Origin: BCD1 sp965230565
Lineage (GTDB): Bacteria > Bacteroidota > Bacteroidia > Chitinophagales > Saprospiraceae
Length of the DNA: 64,000 nt
Assembly: GCA_965230565.1 (NCBI GenBank)
Contig: CBDDLH010000003.1
Span: forward strand, 1 to 64,000
Direction of reading: 5' to 3'
A model generated the notes under the pieces. That model was not told the DNA's origin, ran no database searches, and saw only the letters and a program-made list of their open reading frames with translations. Numbering within the stretch: the first letter of the stretch is position 1; the number at the start of each line of letters is the position of its first letter. A program made the translations under genes and the position numbers. This document shows positions 34,884 through 43,952 of this stretch, piece by piece.

Positions 34884-36083
34884 ATGAAGAATTTAATTAT
34901 TGCTACTTCTTTTTTGATGGTTATGCTCGGCTTTCTCAATACAGCGGAAGCCCAGTATTGTTATGAGGAAAATGGAAAATATTACAACCTCGACGGAACC
35001 CCTTGTACCAATGCTGTATTAACGGCTGTTCCATTTTTGCGTATTGTTGCCGATGCACGTTCAGGCGCCATGGGTGATGTTGGTCTGGCCATTTCACCTG
35101 ATGCCAACGCCATGCACTTCAATGCTTCCAAACTTGCTTTTATTGAAGATAATGCCGGTTTATCCGCTACCTATACGCCCTGGCTGCGGTCACTTGGTTT
35201 GAATGACGTTTACCTCGCTTATCTGTCAGGTTTCGTTAAAATTGATGATCTACAGGCAATTGGATATGGACTTCGATATTTTTCATTGGGTAGCATCCAG
35301 TTTACGGACGCGAATGGTATGGCTTTGAATACTGGTAAACCTAATGAGTTTGAAGTTGCTCTTGCTTATTCCCGTAAATTGACGGATAACTTCTCAGCTG
35401 CCTTGACAGGAAAATTCATCTACTCCAACCTGGCTTCAGGACAGCAGACAGAAGGTGGTGATGTGATCGAACCAGCGCTTGCCGGTGCTGCTGACATTTC
35501 CGTTTATTATGAAAATGAATTGAAATCCGGAGATAATCTTAACTTCGGGTTAGCCATCACTAATATCGGTTCAAAGGTAACTTATACCCGTTCATTGCTG
35601 AAAGACTTCATTCCTACCAACCTTGGAATTGGAGCGGCATACGAATGGAATATCGATGACTATAACACGCTTACTATTGCAGCGGATATCAACAAACTTA
35701 TGGTACCAACACCATGCCAGGGAGATGATTGTGATACGGACGGTAATGGTCCTGATTACAAAGAGATCGGTTCTATCGCCGGTATGTTCTCTTCTTTTGG
35801 AGATGCTCCGGAAGGATTCAGTGAAGAATTGAAAGAGTTGATGTACTCTGTAGGTGTTGAATACTGGTATGATCAGCAATTCGCTGTAAGAGCCGGTTAC
35901 TTCTCTGAGCATGCTCAGAAAGGAAACAGAAAATATTTCACTGTAGGACTTGGGTTGAAATACAACATTTTCGGAATGAACATTTCCTACCTCGTTCCAA
36001 CGACAACACAGCGTAACCCGCTGGATAATACTTTGCGTTTCTCCTTGTTGTTCGACTTCAGTGCTTTTGATGCGGATGAGTAG
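34884..36083 (+). CDS. porV: Type IX secretion outer-membrane protein PorV
   Basis: About 399 residues from the ATG at 34884, which starts the signal peptide (NLIIATSFLMVMLGFLNTAEAQ); the upstream ATG at 34869 would add five residues. PorV is a 14-stranded FadL-like barrel that ferries cargo from the translocon to PorU. Family phrases are LRIVADARSGAMGDVGLAI, DANAMHFNASKLAF, GYGLRYFSLGSIQFTD and FAVRAGYFSEHAQKGNRKYF. The C-terminus ends in aromatic strand residues plus DADE. Length is standard. Confidence 0.93.
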   Translation: MKNLIIATSFLMVMLGFLNTAEAQYCYEENGKYYNLDGTPCTNAVLTAVPFLRIVADARSGAMGDVGLAISPDANAMHFNASKLAFIEDNAGLSATYTPWLRSLGLNDVYLAYLSGFVKIDDLQAIGYGLRYFSLGSIQFTDANGMALNTGKPNEFEVALAYSRKLTDNFSAALTGKFIYSNLASGQQTEGGDVIEPALAGAADISVYYENELKSGDNLNFGLAITNIGSKVTYTRSLLKDFIPTNLGIGAAYEWNIDDYNTLTIAADINKLMVPTPCQGDDCDTDGNGPDYKEIGSIAGMFSSFGDAPEGFSEELKELMYSVGVEYWYDQQFAVRAGYFSEHAQKGNRKYFTVGLGLKYNIFGMNISYLVPTTTQRNPLDNTLRFSLLFDFSAFDADE

Positions 36084-36098
36084 GGAGTGATTGTTGCT

Positions 36099-36148
36099 TG
36101 CTGGTTACTGGCTGCTAGTTACTGGTTACTGGTTGCTAGTTACTGGTT
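36099..36148. repeat. Tandem CTGGTTACTGG words
   Basis: Direct repetition of TACTGGTTACTGG- and GCTAGTTACTGG-type words after porV. It belongs to the same family as the repeats at 22987 and 47990, here without an inverted partner. Confidence 0.6.
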
Positions 36149-36149
36149 A

Positions 36150-36183
36150 AAAGGCCTTCGTTGAATGATCAACGAAGGCCTTT
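36150..36183. terminator. Bidirectional terminator between porV and rnpB
   Basis: A perfect 15-bp stem AAAGGCCTTCGTTGA / TCAACGAAGGCCTTT with a 4-base loop, followed by T on the plus strand and preceded by A. It can end porV and the convergent RNase P RNA. Confidence 0.85.
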
Positions 36184-36196
36184 TTGGTTTTAAAAA

Positions 36197-36591
36197 ACTA
36201 CTACGGGCCAATAAGCCGGATTCTGTAATACTGCCGGAGCAGCATCTCTGTCATTTATCTAGTCCCGGGCTCACGCCGGGGATCCATCTGCCTACCCCTC
36301 CGGACTTTTCTTTCGAAAATCAGGCCGAGTTAGCCTGACTTCCCCAAAGGGATGATCCGGATGTACGTGGCATTTCAACCCACAAGGTTTACCAACCGGA
36401 ACTGTTGCCAGCCCGGCCGTGCGCTCTTACCGCACGATTTCACCCTTACCTGTTAAGGCGGTGTATTTTCTGTTGCACTTTCTGTCTCCCCAAAGGGAGC
36501 CCAGCCGTTAGCTGGTGTGGTACTCTGCGTTGTCCGGACTTTCCTCATTTCGACCACAGGGTCGAACCGCGACAGAGTAGCCCGTAGTAGA
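36197..36591 (-). ncRNA. rnpB: RNase P RNA (class A)
   Basis: The catalytic RNA of RNase P, which trims the 5' ends of pre-tRNAs. Reading the minus strand, the 5' end CTACTACGGGC pairs with GGCCCGTAGTAG at the 3' end (helix P1). Conserved elements follow in order: GAGGAAAGTCCGGAC (CR-I), GGTAAGGGTGAAA, GTGCGGTAAGAGCGCAC, ACAGAAA-type core words, and the 3' GACAGA and AGAATCCGGCTTA. The length of about 395 bases is normal for Bacteroidota. A -7-like TACTTTTA lies just upstream (36593-36600). Confidence 0.93.
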
Positions 36592-36623
36592 GGTAAAAGT
36601 AAATATTTTTTTCATAAGGGAGC

Positions 36624-36877
36624 TTAAACTTCAGTTAACACCGTTTTTTCCCTTTTTCATATTGTTGAATTCCCCTCAAAAGGTGTTCTGCATTTTTAGG
36701 GCTCTTCAATAAATAATAAGTTTCCAGCATAGCATCGTAACTACTTTTAGGCAATAAAATGATATCCTCTCCATTTTCCAATATTACTTGGGCTGGTTCT
36801 TGCTTTTCAATTACCCTATCCAAATAATTTTTAAGCTTCCGATGCAAATCACTATAGGTTATAATATTTATTTTATA
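36624..36877 (-). pseudogene. Decayed Phd/YefM-type antitoxin, no toxin partner
   Basis: The frame reads KINIITYSDLHRKLKNYLDR, then PAQVILENGEDIILLPKSSYDAML and ETYYLLKSPKNAEHLLRGI, a clear Phd/YefM antitoxin. Two faults are visible. No ATG begins the conserved N-terminus; the expected Met position reads TAT, so only ATA/ATT-like or an internal TTG (36847) start remains. At the C-terminus the frame ends KGKKRC at 36635, but one more A in the A-run near 36646-36651 would give the more usual ending KGKKTVLTEV. No YoeB or Doc toxin gene follows; rnpB comes next. So it is an orphan, probably non-functional, antitoxin. Confidence 0.65.
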
Positions 36878-36965
36878 TGTAAAACGTTAGGAGGGGAATT
36901 CCAGTTCCAAGTCCAACAAAGGTTCTTATCATTAACTTTAGAATCCTTTGAACAAGATGGAACCA

Positions 36966-37027
36966 CTTGAAACCATATCAAACGTGAGCGAAGCGAACCC
37001 TCAAACAGCGAGCCTGCGAGCACTCGA
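36966..37027. repeat. CATATCAAAC / GCGAGC dispersed repeat
   Basis: AAACCATATCAAAC followed by GAGCGAAGCGAAC and CAAACAGCGAGC words, the same family as at 28998-29046. It abuts the mfd stop codon. Confidence 0.55.
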
Positions 37028-40000
37028 TCACTCCCCCAACTTACTCTCCAGTTTCTTCAAAAGAATTTCCGCACCTTTAAGAGATGAGACACCTTCCTTG
37101 ATGATCATGATGCGTTTATGGGATTCTTTAAACTTCAACCCCAGTTCTGCTCCTCCCGCAGCAATGAAGGCCATGATCTGCTGAAAGACAGGACTTTCGT
37201 AATAGGGTGATTGCGGGTTTTCAATGAAATAACAACGCAGTTTATTGCTTTTAAGAATAATACGGTCAAACCCCAGCCGCCTGCAATGCCAGCGCAGCCT
37301 CAACCCATCAAACAGCTCCTTGACCTGCTTGGGTAGTTTTCCAAAACGATCCACAAGCATTTTGGTAAAATCTTCAATGGATTCCTCTGTTTCCAAAGCA
37401 TCCAGTTGTGTGTACAAACTCAGACGTTCCTGGATATTCGCAACATATTCATCAGGAATGAGCATTTCCACATCGGTATCGATTTGCACATCTGATACAT
37501 AAGTGCGGTTCTTCTCGAGTTCTTCTTTGAAAAGTTCCCGGAATTCATTTTCCTTGAGCTCCTGGATAGCTTCCGCCAGAATTCGCTGGAAGGTTTCATA
37601 ACCTATTTCGGAAATAAATCCGCTTTGCTCGGCACCCAGTAAATTCCCGGCGCCCCGAATATCCAGGTCCCGCATGGCAATTTCAAATCCACTGCCCAAT
37701 TCAGAATGTTCCTCCAATGCCTTGAGTCGTTTACGGGCATCAGACGTCAATACCGACATCGGCTGACTGAACAGGTAACAAAAGGCCTTTTGGTTCGAAC
37801 GGCCTACCCTGCCACGCAATTGATGCAGATCACTCATGCCAAACTGATGGGCGTTATTGATGATCATCGTATTGGCATTGGGAATATCGAGCCCTGTTTC
37901 AATGATATTGGTGCAGACAAGGACATCGTATTTCTTTTCAATGAACGACATGAGTGCCTTTTCCAGGTTTTTAGCTTCCATCTGACCGTGAGCAATGCCG
38001 ACATCCACATCAGGACAAAGCCGTTGAATGATCGCTGCCATATCCGCCAGGGACTTCACCCGGTTATGTACAAAAAATACCTGTCCTCCCCGATTGACTT
38101 CATAATAAACGGCTTCCCGGATCAGCTCTTCACTGAAGATCCTGACTTCGGTATGAATAGGTTGCCGGTTCGGTGGTGGAGTACGGATAATGGAAAGGTC
38201 CCTGGCAGCCATGAGGGAGAATTGTAACGTTCTGGGAATAGGCGTTGCCGTCAGCGTCAAAGTATCTACATTTACCTTGAGGTTCCGAAGTTTTTCCTTG
38301 GCCGCCACTCCGAATTTTTGTTCTTCATCGATGATAAAAAGTCCCAGGTTCTTAAATCCAACATCCTTGCCAAGTAGTCCATGAGTCCCGATGACCAAAT
38401 CGAGGCTTCCCTCTTTGAGTCTCTGAAAGATCTCCCTCTTTTCCCTGGCCGTCCTGAAACGGTTGATATAATCCACGGAAACGCCAAATTCTTTTAATCT
38501 TTCGCCAAAGGTGCGATAATGCTGCAATGCCAAAATGGTGGTTGGCACCAAAATAGCGACTTGCTTACCGCCAACGATAGCTTTAAATGCCGCCCGAACC
38601 GCCACCTCGGTTTTTCCAAACCCTACATCACCGCAAATAAGCCGATCCATTGGAGTGGGTTTCATCATATCGGCCTTCACATCATTCGTGGCCTTGAACT
38701 GATCAGGTGTATCTTCAAAAAGGAATGAAGCTTCCAGTTCATTCTGCATATACCCATCTTCCGGGAATGCATGACCTTCGGAGGCTTTTCTTTTGGCGTA
38801 TAGTTTTATCAACTCACCGGCAATATCCTTGACCTTCTTTTTGGTTCGACTCTTTAATCGTTTCCAGGCGTCGGATCCCAGTTTATTGAGTTTGGGAACA
38901 GTTCCCTCTTTACCCACATACCTCGTGATCTTGTGCAGTGAATTAATACTCACATAAAGCACGTCATTATTCTTATAAAACAACCTCACCGACTCCTGGA
39001 TATGGCCGTTGATATCAATTTTCTCCAGTCCGGAAAAGCGCCCGACTCCATGATCGATATGGGTTACAAAATCTCCTGGCTTTAGTTCCCGAAGCATTTT
39101 AAGGCTCATGGCCTTATCTTTCGTAAAACCTTTTTTGAGGCGGTAACGGTGAAAACGCTGGAAAATCTGGTGATCCGTATAACAGGCAACATTCAAATCA
39201 GGATCAATGAATCCTTCATGGATGGCCCTGGTTACCGGGTGGAATTCCACATGAGCTTCCAGATCTTCAAATATGGAGTAGAAACGTTCTATCTGTTTTT
39301 TGCTATCCGTGAAAATGAAATTTTCAATACCCGCTTTGGAGTTTTTCTGAAGGTTATCGATCAGCAGGTTAAAATTCTTATTAAAACTCGGTTGAGGCCT
39401 GGCGGAATAGGAAATTGTCTCATCCGTTTTTACCGGAACTTTTGAACTTCCAACAAAAATCAGGTTGTATTGCTCAATGTCTCCAACTACTTCATCCGGC
39501 CTGATAAAAGCTCTGTCCCGGAAAATAGTTGCCAGTTCCCCCTCATCCAGGATGGTCAGGCTTTGGGAAAATTCAGATGCCTTGGTCAGGCACATTTGCA
39601 GCCTGTCGATGAGCATTTGAAAATCCTTGATCCAGATGGTCGTATCCTGATTGAGAACCTGAAACAAAGGTACTTTTTGCGTTTGTTCGAATTTGGTGTG
39701 AATATTTGGAATGATGGACAGCCGTGAAATAGATTTGACGGACAACTGGGTGGTTGGGTCAAAGGTCCGGATGCTTTCCACTTCTTCATCAAACAATTCT
39801 ATTCGATAGGGATAATCATTTCCGTAAGAAAAAACATCCACAATGCCGCCCCGGATGGAAAACTGTCCTGGCTCATAGACAAAATCTTCCCTTGAGAATC
39901 CAAATTCTATCAGGACATCAGTAAGTGTAGGTACATCCAAGTCTTCTCCTACTTTCATTTCGATTCGATGTTCCTCGAGGAAATTTGGTGCGACCACTTT

Positions 40001-40414
40001 TTCGAATAAAGCTTCCGGATAGGTAACGATTATTTCGCTGCCGGAAGCCGATGTAATCTTGTTGATGGTTTCGGTACGCTGCAGGACGTTGTTATTTTCC
40101 AAAACCTCAAAATTCATTGGCCGGCGGAAGGAATCCGGGAAAAAGCGAACGGATTTTTGATCAAAAATGCCTTCCAGGGTATTCTGGATGTATGCGGCAT
40201 CTTCTTTATCGGTAGCAATGAAAAGGTGGTGGCCGGTATTGGCCCGGATCGTTCCGGAAAGGACAAAGCATTCCTGCGAACCGACCATTCCTTTGATTTG
40301 TAACCTGGCCGGTTTTCCCGAAGCTGAGGGCTCGGTTTGGCTTATAGCCTGAACTATCTTCCCGGTGCGTTTATCCGACTGGAAAATATCCAGCAAACGC
40401 TCTAAATTTTTCAC
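37028..40414 (-). CDS. mfd: Transcription-repair coupling factor
   Basis: A 1128-residue ATP-dependent translocase that removes stalled RNA polymerase and recruits UvrA. Domains in order: a UvrB-like N-terminal region (RRPMNFEVLENNNVLQRTETI, FSIRGGIVDVFSYGNDYPYRIELFD); a CarD-like RNA-polymerase-binding domain (LKPGDFVTHIDHGVGRFSGL); helicase domains with Walker A GDVGFGKTEVA, DEEQKFGV (Walker B), TLTATPIPRTL and HQLRGRVGRS; and a C-terminal UvrA-binding domain. Length is standard. No defects seen. Confidence 0.96.
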   Translation of the reverse strand: MKNLERLLDIFQSDKRTGKIVQAISQTEPSASGKPARLQIKGMVGSQECFVLSGTIRANTGHHLFIATDKEDAAYIQNTLEGIFDQKSVRFFPDSFRRPMNFEVLENNNVLQRTETINKITSASGSEIIVTYPEALFEKVVAPNFLEEHRIEMKVGEDLDVPTLTDVLIEFGFSREDFVYEPGQFSIRGGIVDVFSYGNDYPYRIELFDEEVESIRTFDPTTQLSVKSISRLSIIPNIHTKFEQTQKVPLFQVLNQDTTIWIKDFQMLIDRLQMCLTKASEFSQSLTILDEGELATIFRDRAFIRPDEVVGDIEQYNLIFVGSSKVPVKTDETISYSARPQPSFNKNFNLLIDNLQKNSKAGIENFIFTDSKKQIERFYSIFEDLEAHVEFHPVTRAIHEGFIDPDLNVACYTDHQIFQRFHRYRLKKGFTKDKAMSLKMLRELKPGDFVTHIDHGVGRFSGLEKIDINGHIQESVRLFYKNNDVLYVSINSLHKITRYVGKEGTVPKLNKLGSDAWKRLKSRTKKKVKDIAGELIKLYAKRKASEGHAFPEDGYMQNELEASFLFEDTPDQFKATNDVKADMMKPTPMDRLICGDVGFGKTEVAVRAAFKAIVGGKQVAILVPTTILALQHYRTFGERLKEFGVSVDYINRFRTAREKREIFQRLKEGSLDLVIGTHGLLGKDVGFKNLGLFIIDEEQKFGVAAKEKLRNLKVNVDTLTLTATPIPRTLQFSLMAARDLSIIRTPPPNRQPIHTEVRIFSEELIREAVYYEVNRGGQVFFVHNRVKSLADMAAIIQRLCPDVDVGIAHGQMEAKNLEKALMSFIEKKYDVLVCTNIIETGLDIPNANTMIINNAHQFGMSDLHQLRGRVGRSNQKAFCYLFSQPMSVLTSDARKRLKALEEHSELGSGFEIAMRDLDIRGAGNLLGAEQSGFISEIGYETFQRILAEAIQELKENEFRELFKEELEKNRTYVSDVQIDTDVEMLIPDEYVANIQERLSLYTQLDALETEESIEDFTKMLVDRFGKLPKQVKELFDGLRLRWHCRRLGFDRIILKSNKLRCYFIENPQSPYYESPVFQQIMAFIAAGGAELGLKFKESHKRIMIIKEGVSSLKGAEILLKKLESKLGE

Positions 40415-40984
40415 GAGTGCGAAAATAAAACCTTTAATACGATTTAAAAAATCAGTCAGGTTTATTTACAATTAAAAAACAATTATGTTTCGTTTTCAGG
40501 CTCTTTTTTGATCATTGGTAAGGAAATGTTATTTGCATTAATCTGTCATTCTTTGTAAATTGAGCTTTTGTGGTTCCTGTGCCATTTTTCCTTTAAAACA
40601 GGGGACATTCCCACTTCTTTTCTTGTTAACACCCATTTTTTCCACTTGCCAGGGCATAACATATTTTCATAGTTCAATACCCAATTACATCGATACCCGG
40701 GATGTTCCATGGGCAATCGTGACAGAGAACAAGAAAGTTCCTAACCATAAATTATTTGGGAGAAGTATTGATGGGCAGTAGTTTGAACCAATTGAGACTT
40801 CCAAAATAAATTGGACCTTTACCATAGCGGGGTGCCAATGTCACACGGGTGATGTTTGGTGCTCCGCATTTTTTATGGGGTTAATATTGAATTTCCATTA
40901 ACTTCAATCCAGACAGAATTTCGAACATTGAACAGTGAATTTCGAACCTGCCTCCTGCGTCTGCAGGCAGGTTTCGAAGTTTTT
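40415..40984. other. Gene-poor stretch with TTCGAAC / CCTGCC hairpin repeat
   Basis: This 570-base gap holds no gene I can support. A 73-codon plus-strand frame (40560-40781) has a signal-like start but begins with TTG and has no recognisable family. Near the moaE stop, GAATTTCGAAC occurs twice (about 40916-40964), followed by a perfect 9-bp hairpin AACCTGCCT / AGGCAGGTT, a repeat type common in this phylum. Confidence 0.45.
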
Positions 40985-41401
40985 CTAAGGGTGAGCAGCT
41001 ACCCATACCTCACCGTCTTCGAAAATTTCTTTTTTCCAGATCGGTACCGTTTGTTTGAGGGTGTCGATGGTGTATTCGCAAGCCTCGAATGCAGCTTTAC
41101 GATGGGGAGTGGTGACGGCGATGATGACGGCAATTTCGCCGATATCCAAAATACCTGCCCGATGGTGGATGGAGATATTGATTACCTGCCACCGATCCAC
41201 TACTGTTTCCGCGATTTTTTTCAATTCCTTGATGGCCATTGGTTCGTAGGCTTCAAATTCGAGGCGCACCACTTTTTTGCCTTTGGTGGCATTGCGCACC
41301 GTACCGATGAATACAGTGGAACCGCCTGCTTCGGGTGAAGCGGCGAAGTTGATACAATCGTCCGGCTGGAGGGGGGTGGATTTGATTTGGATGTCGATCA
41401 T
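40985..41401 (-). CDS. moaE: Molybdopterin synthase catalytic subunit
   Basis: About 138 residues from the ATG at 41401 (MIDIQIKSTPL). MoaE with MoaD-thiocarboxylate converts cyclic pyranopterin monophosphate to molybdopterin. Family motifs: GTVRNATKGKKVVRLEFEAY, MAIKELKKIAE, ISIHHRAGILDIGE, HRKAAFEACEYTIDTLKQ and VPIWKKEIFEDGEVW, where the Lys residues are catalytic. A longer start at 41434 would fall inside the palindrome and is not supported. No other molybdenum cofactor gene is in the window. Confidence 0.93.
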   Translation of the reverse strand: MIDIQIKSTPLQPDDCINFAASPEAGGSTVFIGTVRNATKGKKVVRLEFEAYEPMAIKELKKIAETVVDRWQVINISIHHRAGILDIGEIAVIIAVTTPHRKAAFEACEYTIDTLKQTVPIWKKEIFEDGEVWVAAHP

Positions 41402-41420
41402 GGATTTTCTCTTAAATGGC

Positions 41421-41499
41421 CTTGATAGTACCATATGATACTATCAAGGATAAAAATACACCAATTTAGTGTGAATGATAGTATCATATGATACTATCA
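41421..41499. promoter_or_regulatory. Two long palindromes upstream of moaE
   Basis: At 41476-41499 is a perfect 24-bp palindrome (half-site TGATAGTATCAT). At 41421-41448 is a 28-bp palindrome with the same core and one mismatched pair. Centres lie about 53 bases apart, 33 and 86 bases upstream of the moaE start. The pair looks like operator sites for a dimeric repressor of the ribbon-helix-helix or antitoxin kind; no such gene is adjacent. Confidence 0.55.
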
Positions 41500-41557
41500 A
41501 GAGGAAAAAGCCTTTGGCTATCTGTTAATCATCAGGGTTCCAATCCATCATGGACTC

Positions 41558-41590
41558 AGAAATACTATTTTTTGGAAAAATAGTATTTCT
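41558..41590. terminator. Perfect 15-bp hairpin at the end of the CHAT remnant
   Basis: AGAAATACTATTTTT / AAAAATAGTATTTCT with a 3-base loop, overlapping the stop codon of the CHAT remnant. Its T-rich half suits termination on either strand. Confidence 0.6.
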
Positions 41591-42089
41591 ACGCCACTGC
41601 CCTCCGCTGCCGGATGGCCAAAGCTCCGGCAAAGACCAGTCCCGCCGCCAAGACATACCAATACTTTCGCCAAAATGGTACATTAAGCACATCCAGTTCT
41701 CCACTCTCTCCAATTACACTGAGGTGCGACCAGTAATAAGGCGCCTGGTAGGTTGGCGGCGCGCTTTCCAGGTAGGACAATTTAGCCTGCCGCATAGCTT
41801 CTGCTTTGGTCATACCTTTTTCGAGATTCTTATAAAAGCTTACCAGAATATCTTTAGTGGATGCATCAGAGGCATTCCATAAACTGGCTACCAGACTTGG
41901 ACAACCCGCCGCCGCAAATGCTCTGGCAAGACTGCGCACCCCTTCTCCCCTTTCGATGATACCATTGCCGGTATTGCAGGCACTCAGGACTGCCATTTGA
42001 GCATTTAGCTCCATCCCGTAAAGATCGGCCGCACGGAGAAAATAATCAGTGCTGTCGTTTTGGCGGGTGAAGATTAGGGCGGAGTTCAT
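41589..42089 (-). pseudogene. C-terminal remnant of a CHAT-domain caspase-like protease
   Basis: The 166-residue frame carries the C-terminal half of a CHAT domain: MAVLSACNTGNGIIERGEGV with the catalytic Cys, SLARAFAAAGCPSLVASLWNASD, FYKNLEKGMTKAEAMRQAKL and APYYWSHLSVIG. A membrane helix (YWYVLAAGLVFAGALAI) and a basic tail follow. The N-terminal half with the catalytic His and the usual TPR region is absent. Homology extends only two or three codons (VSP) upstream of the ATG before stop codons TAG and TGA. The gene has thus lost its 5' part, and the breakpoint near 42098 borders the conflict operon on the other strand. Intact CHAT proteins are proteases in cell-death type defence. Confidence 0.75.
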
Positions 42090-42298
42090 GGGGGATACCT
42101 ATCATTGAGTATGCCGTGGGTCGTTATTAAAAGGATGCAAAATAACAGTTGCTTCTTATAAAAACAGATGTATTATCGATAAAAGGTTTAGAAGTTATTT
42201 CGGGAAAAACGTTAAATATCTACAAAAAAAATATTAACTTTATATATTCTGCAATCCATTGAAAACTTGAAATATTTTCGTTTACTAAATTTTATATT

Positions 42299-42610
42299 AT
42301 GGACAAATCAAAGTTAATAAAAATGAGTGATGGCACTCTAATCGAAGTCCAAGCCTCACCAAATAGCATGCAACAGATTTCCAAAAGAAACGCAGAAAAT
42401 GTTGAAAAGGGCCTTGAACAAATTCAACCGTTGTTTCAGGTAGCTATTGATTCTGTTGTCAAAAATGTTGATTGGAAAAGAGATGATTTTGCTCTTGATG
42501 TAGTTGAAATTGAATTAGGTATTGGATTTGAAGCTGAAGGTAATATTTATGTAGTAAAAGGTAAGGGTGTTGCAAACTTTAACGTTAAATTTATTATAAA
42601 ACCTAAATAA
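42299..42610 (+). CDS. Trypsin-co-occurring domain (Trypco1-like) protein
   Basis: A 103-residue protein beginning MDKSKLIKMSDGTLIEVQAS and ending VEIELGIGFEAEGNIYVVKGKGVANFNVKF, the pattern of the trypsin-co-occurring domain 1 (CU044_2847-like). In that family the small domain is found next to trypsin-like proteases of predicted conflict systems and probably binds or regulates them. It lies 13 bases upstream of the protease gene on the same strand, first in a three-gene operon. An AT-rich leader of about 200 bases precedes it; I could not pin a promoter with confidence. Confidence 0.75.
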   Translation: MDKSKLIKMSDGTLIEVQASPNSMQQISKRNAENVEKGLEQIQPLFQVAIDSVVKNVDWKRDDFALDVVEIELGIGFEAEGNIYVVKGKGVANFNVKFIIKPK

Positions 42611-42623
42611 TAAACTTTCCAAA

Positions 42624-43952
42624 ATGAGCTTTGATCCTGCAAAGTCCATCTTTCATGTTACAGGTAAATCAAAGAATGACTTTGGCACTTGTTTCCTAAT
42701 CTATAAAGATAAAGAATTTTCATATTTCGTTACTTGTGATCACGTCGTTAAAGATGTCAGCAAGAATGAAGACCTATATGTAGATAATCAACCTGCATCG
42801 ATTGTCGCTTTTGATCCTTCTAATGGATTTGATTTAGCCATTCTTAAAACCTCCAAGTTATTCAATGCTATCCCTTTTGACCTTAATTACAATCTTGATG
42901 GAATAAAAAAGGGAACTAAACTTAAAGGATGTGGATTATATGAGATAAGTAGTAGTAAACAAAAGCTAGTTGAAGAGTTTGACTGCTCAGTAAAAAAAAG
43001 AACTAGAATTCTATCTTCAACAGGAAAACAAGAAGACGCTTTTTGGATTTCTTTGAATGAAGATGAAGACCAATTACATCAAGGATTTAGTGGCGCTCCA
43101 ATTTTTGATAATAACAACAGAGTCTGTGGATTTATTCACCAAAGAACAGAAGATGCAAAAAATGGGCTGGCAAATTCCATTAATACCTTATTTGCAGTTT
43201 GGGAAAAGTGTCCGTTAACTAATATTCCTCAATCTGTAAGAAGTCGGCTAATAAAACCCGAAGATAGTATAGTAAACTGCGAAAAACCCTTAACCATATT
43301 AGAAAAGAGTATCTCAAATGAGCTAAAAGAATTAAAGGTAATTACTTTAAAAGGAGCTAGTGGAATGGGTAAATCTAGAGTATTAAGGGAATATCTTAAA
43401 ATCTTAAAACAGAATGAAATCCCAAATGATTTTATTGATTTAAAAACCAATCCATCTGTTGAAGTTTTTTTAGACAAAATTATTACATTTATTGGCATTG
43501 GGTATTTTTCAAAATATCAAGATTTTCTAATTGAGAAAAAACCTAGAGAACCTACCCGGCAAACCTTAAAAGATTGGGAATTAAACCTTGCTAGGAAGTT
43601 CTATATGGATCTTTCAAAAATACCTAAGGGTAAATTTTACTATTTTATTATTGATCATTTTGAAAAGGCTGATAGTAATTTTAAACATTGGGTTACTCTT
43701 TTCATTGAAAAAAATTCAAAAAAATCACCATTGTCAATTATTGTTGGAGGTCAAGAAATACCTCAAATTGCATTTAATGGAAAACTTAAAATTGACTTAG
43801 AATTAGGGCCTATTCCAATAGACTACTACAAGGATTATAGAAATCGAAAAAAAATTCCACTTAATGATCAAGATTTAGAAAAAATTCACATGGCCTGTAA
43901 CGGTTCTCCCAAACTTTTGTTAGAATATTTTAAAAAAATTCTCGCCTCATGA
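42624..43952 (+). CDS. Trypsin-like protease fused to STAND-type NTPase
   Basis: A 442-residue protein. Residues 1-200 are a trypsin-like serine protease without signal peptide: TCDHVV (His40), NGFDLAIL (Asp70) and QGFSGAPIFD (Ser156) form the triad. Residues 220-442 are an NTPase: LKGASGMGKSRVL (Walker A, Lys250), FIIDHFEKAD (Walker B, Asp344) and the STAND signature NGSPKLLLEYF (Gly427-Pro429). The protein stops right after this helix, while STAND proteins normally go on to a winged helix and repeats. These are found in the next gene, whose ATG overlaps this stop (ATGA at 43949-43952). Predicted cytosolic: a protease effector released when the sensor half triggers NTP-driven assembly. Confidence 0.85.
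   Translation: MSFDPAKSIFHVTGKSKNDFGTCFLIYKDKEFSYFVTCDHVVKDVSKNEDLYVDNQPASIVAFDPSNGFDLAILKTSKLFNAIPFDLNYNLDGIKKGTKLKGCGLYEISSSKQKLVEEFDCSVKKRTRILSSTGKQEDAFWISLNEDEDQLHQGFSGAPIFDNNNRVCGFIHQRTEDAKNGLANSINTLFAVWEKCPLTNIPQSVRSRLIKPEDSIVNCEKPLTILEKSISNELKELKVITLKGASGMGKSRVLREYLKILKQNEIPNDFIDLKTNPSVEVFLDKIITFIGIGYFSKYQDFLIEKKPREPTRQTLKDWELNLARKFYMDLSKIPKGKFYYFIIDHFEKADSNFKHWVTLFIEKNSKKSPLSIIVGGQEIPQIAFNGKLKIDLELGPIPIDYYKDYRNRKKIPLNDQDLEKIHMACNGSPKLLLEYFKKILAS

Noticed and set aside
40560..40781. 73-residue plus-strand frame with a hydrophobic start
   Set aside because: Begins with TTG, no recognisable family, no good ribosome site, and neighbours do not support a gene.
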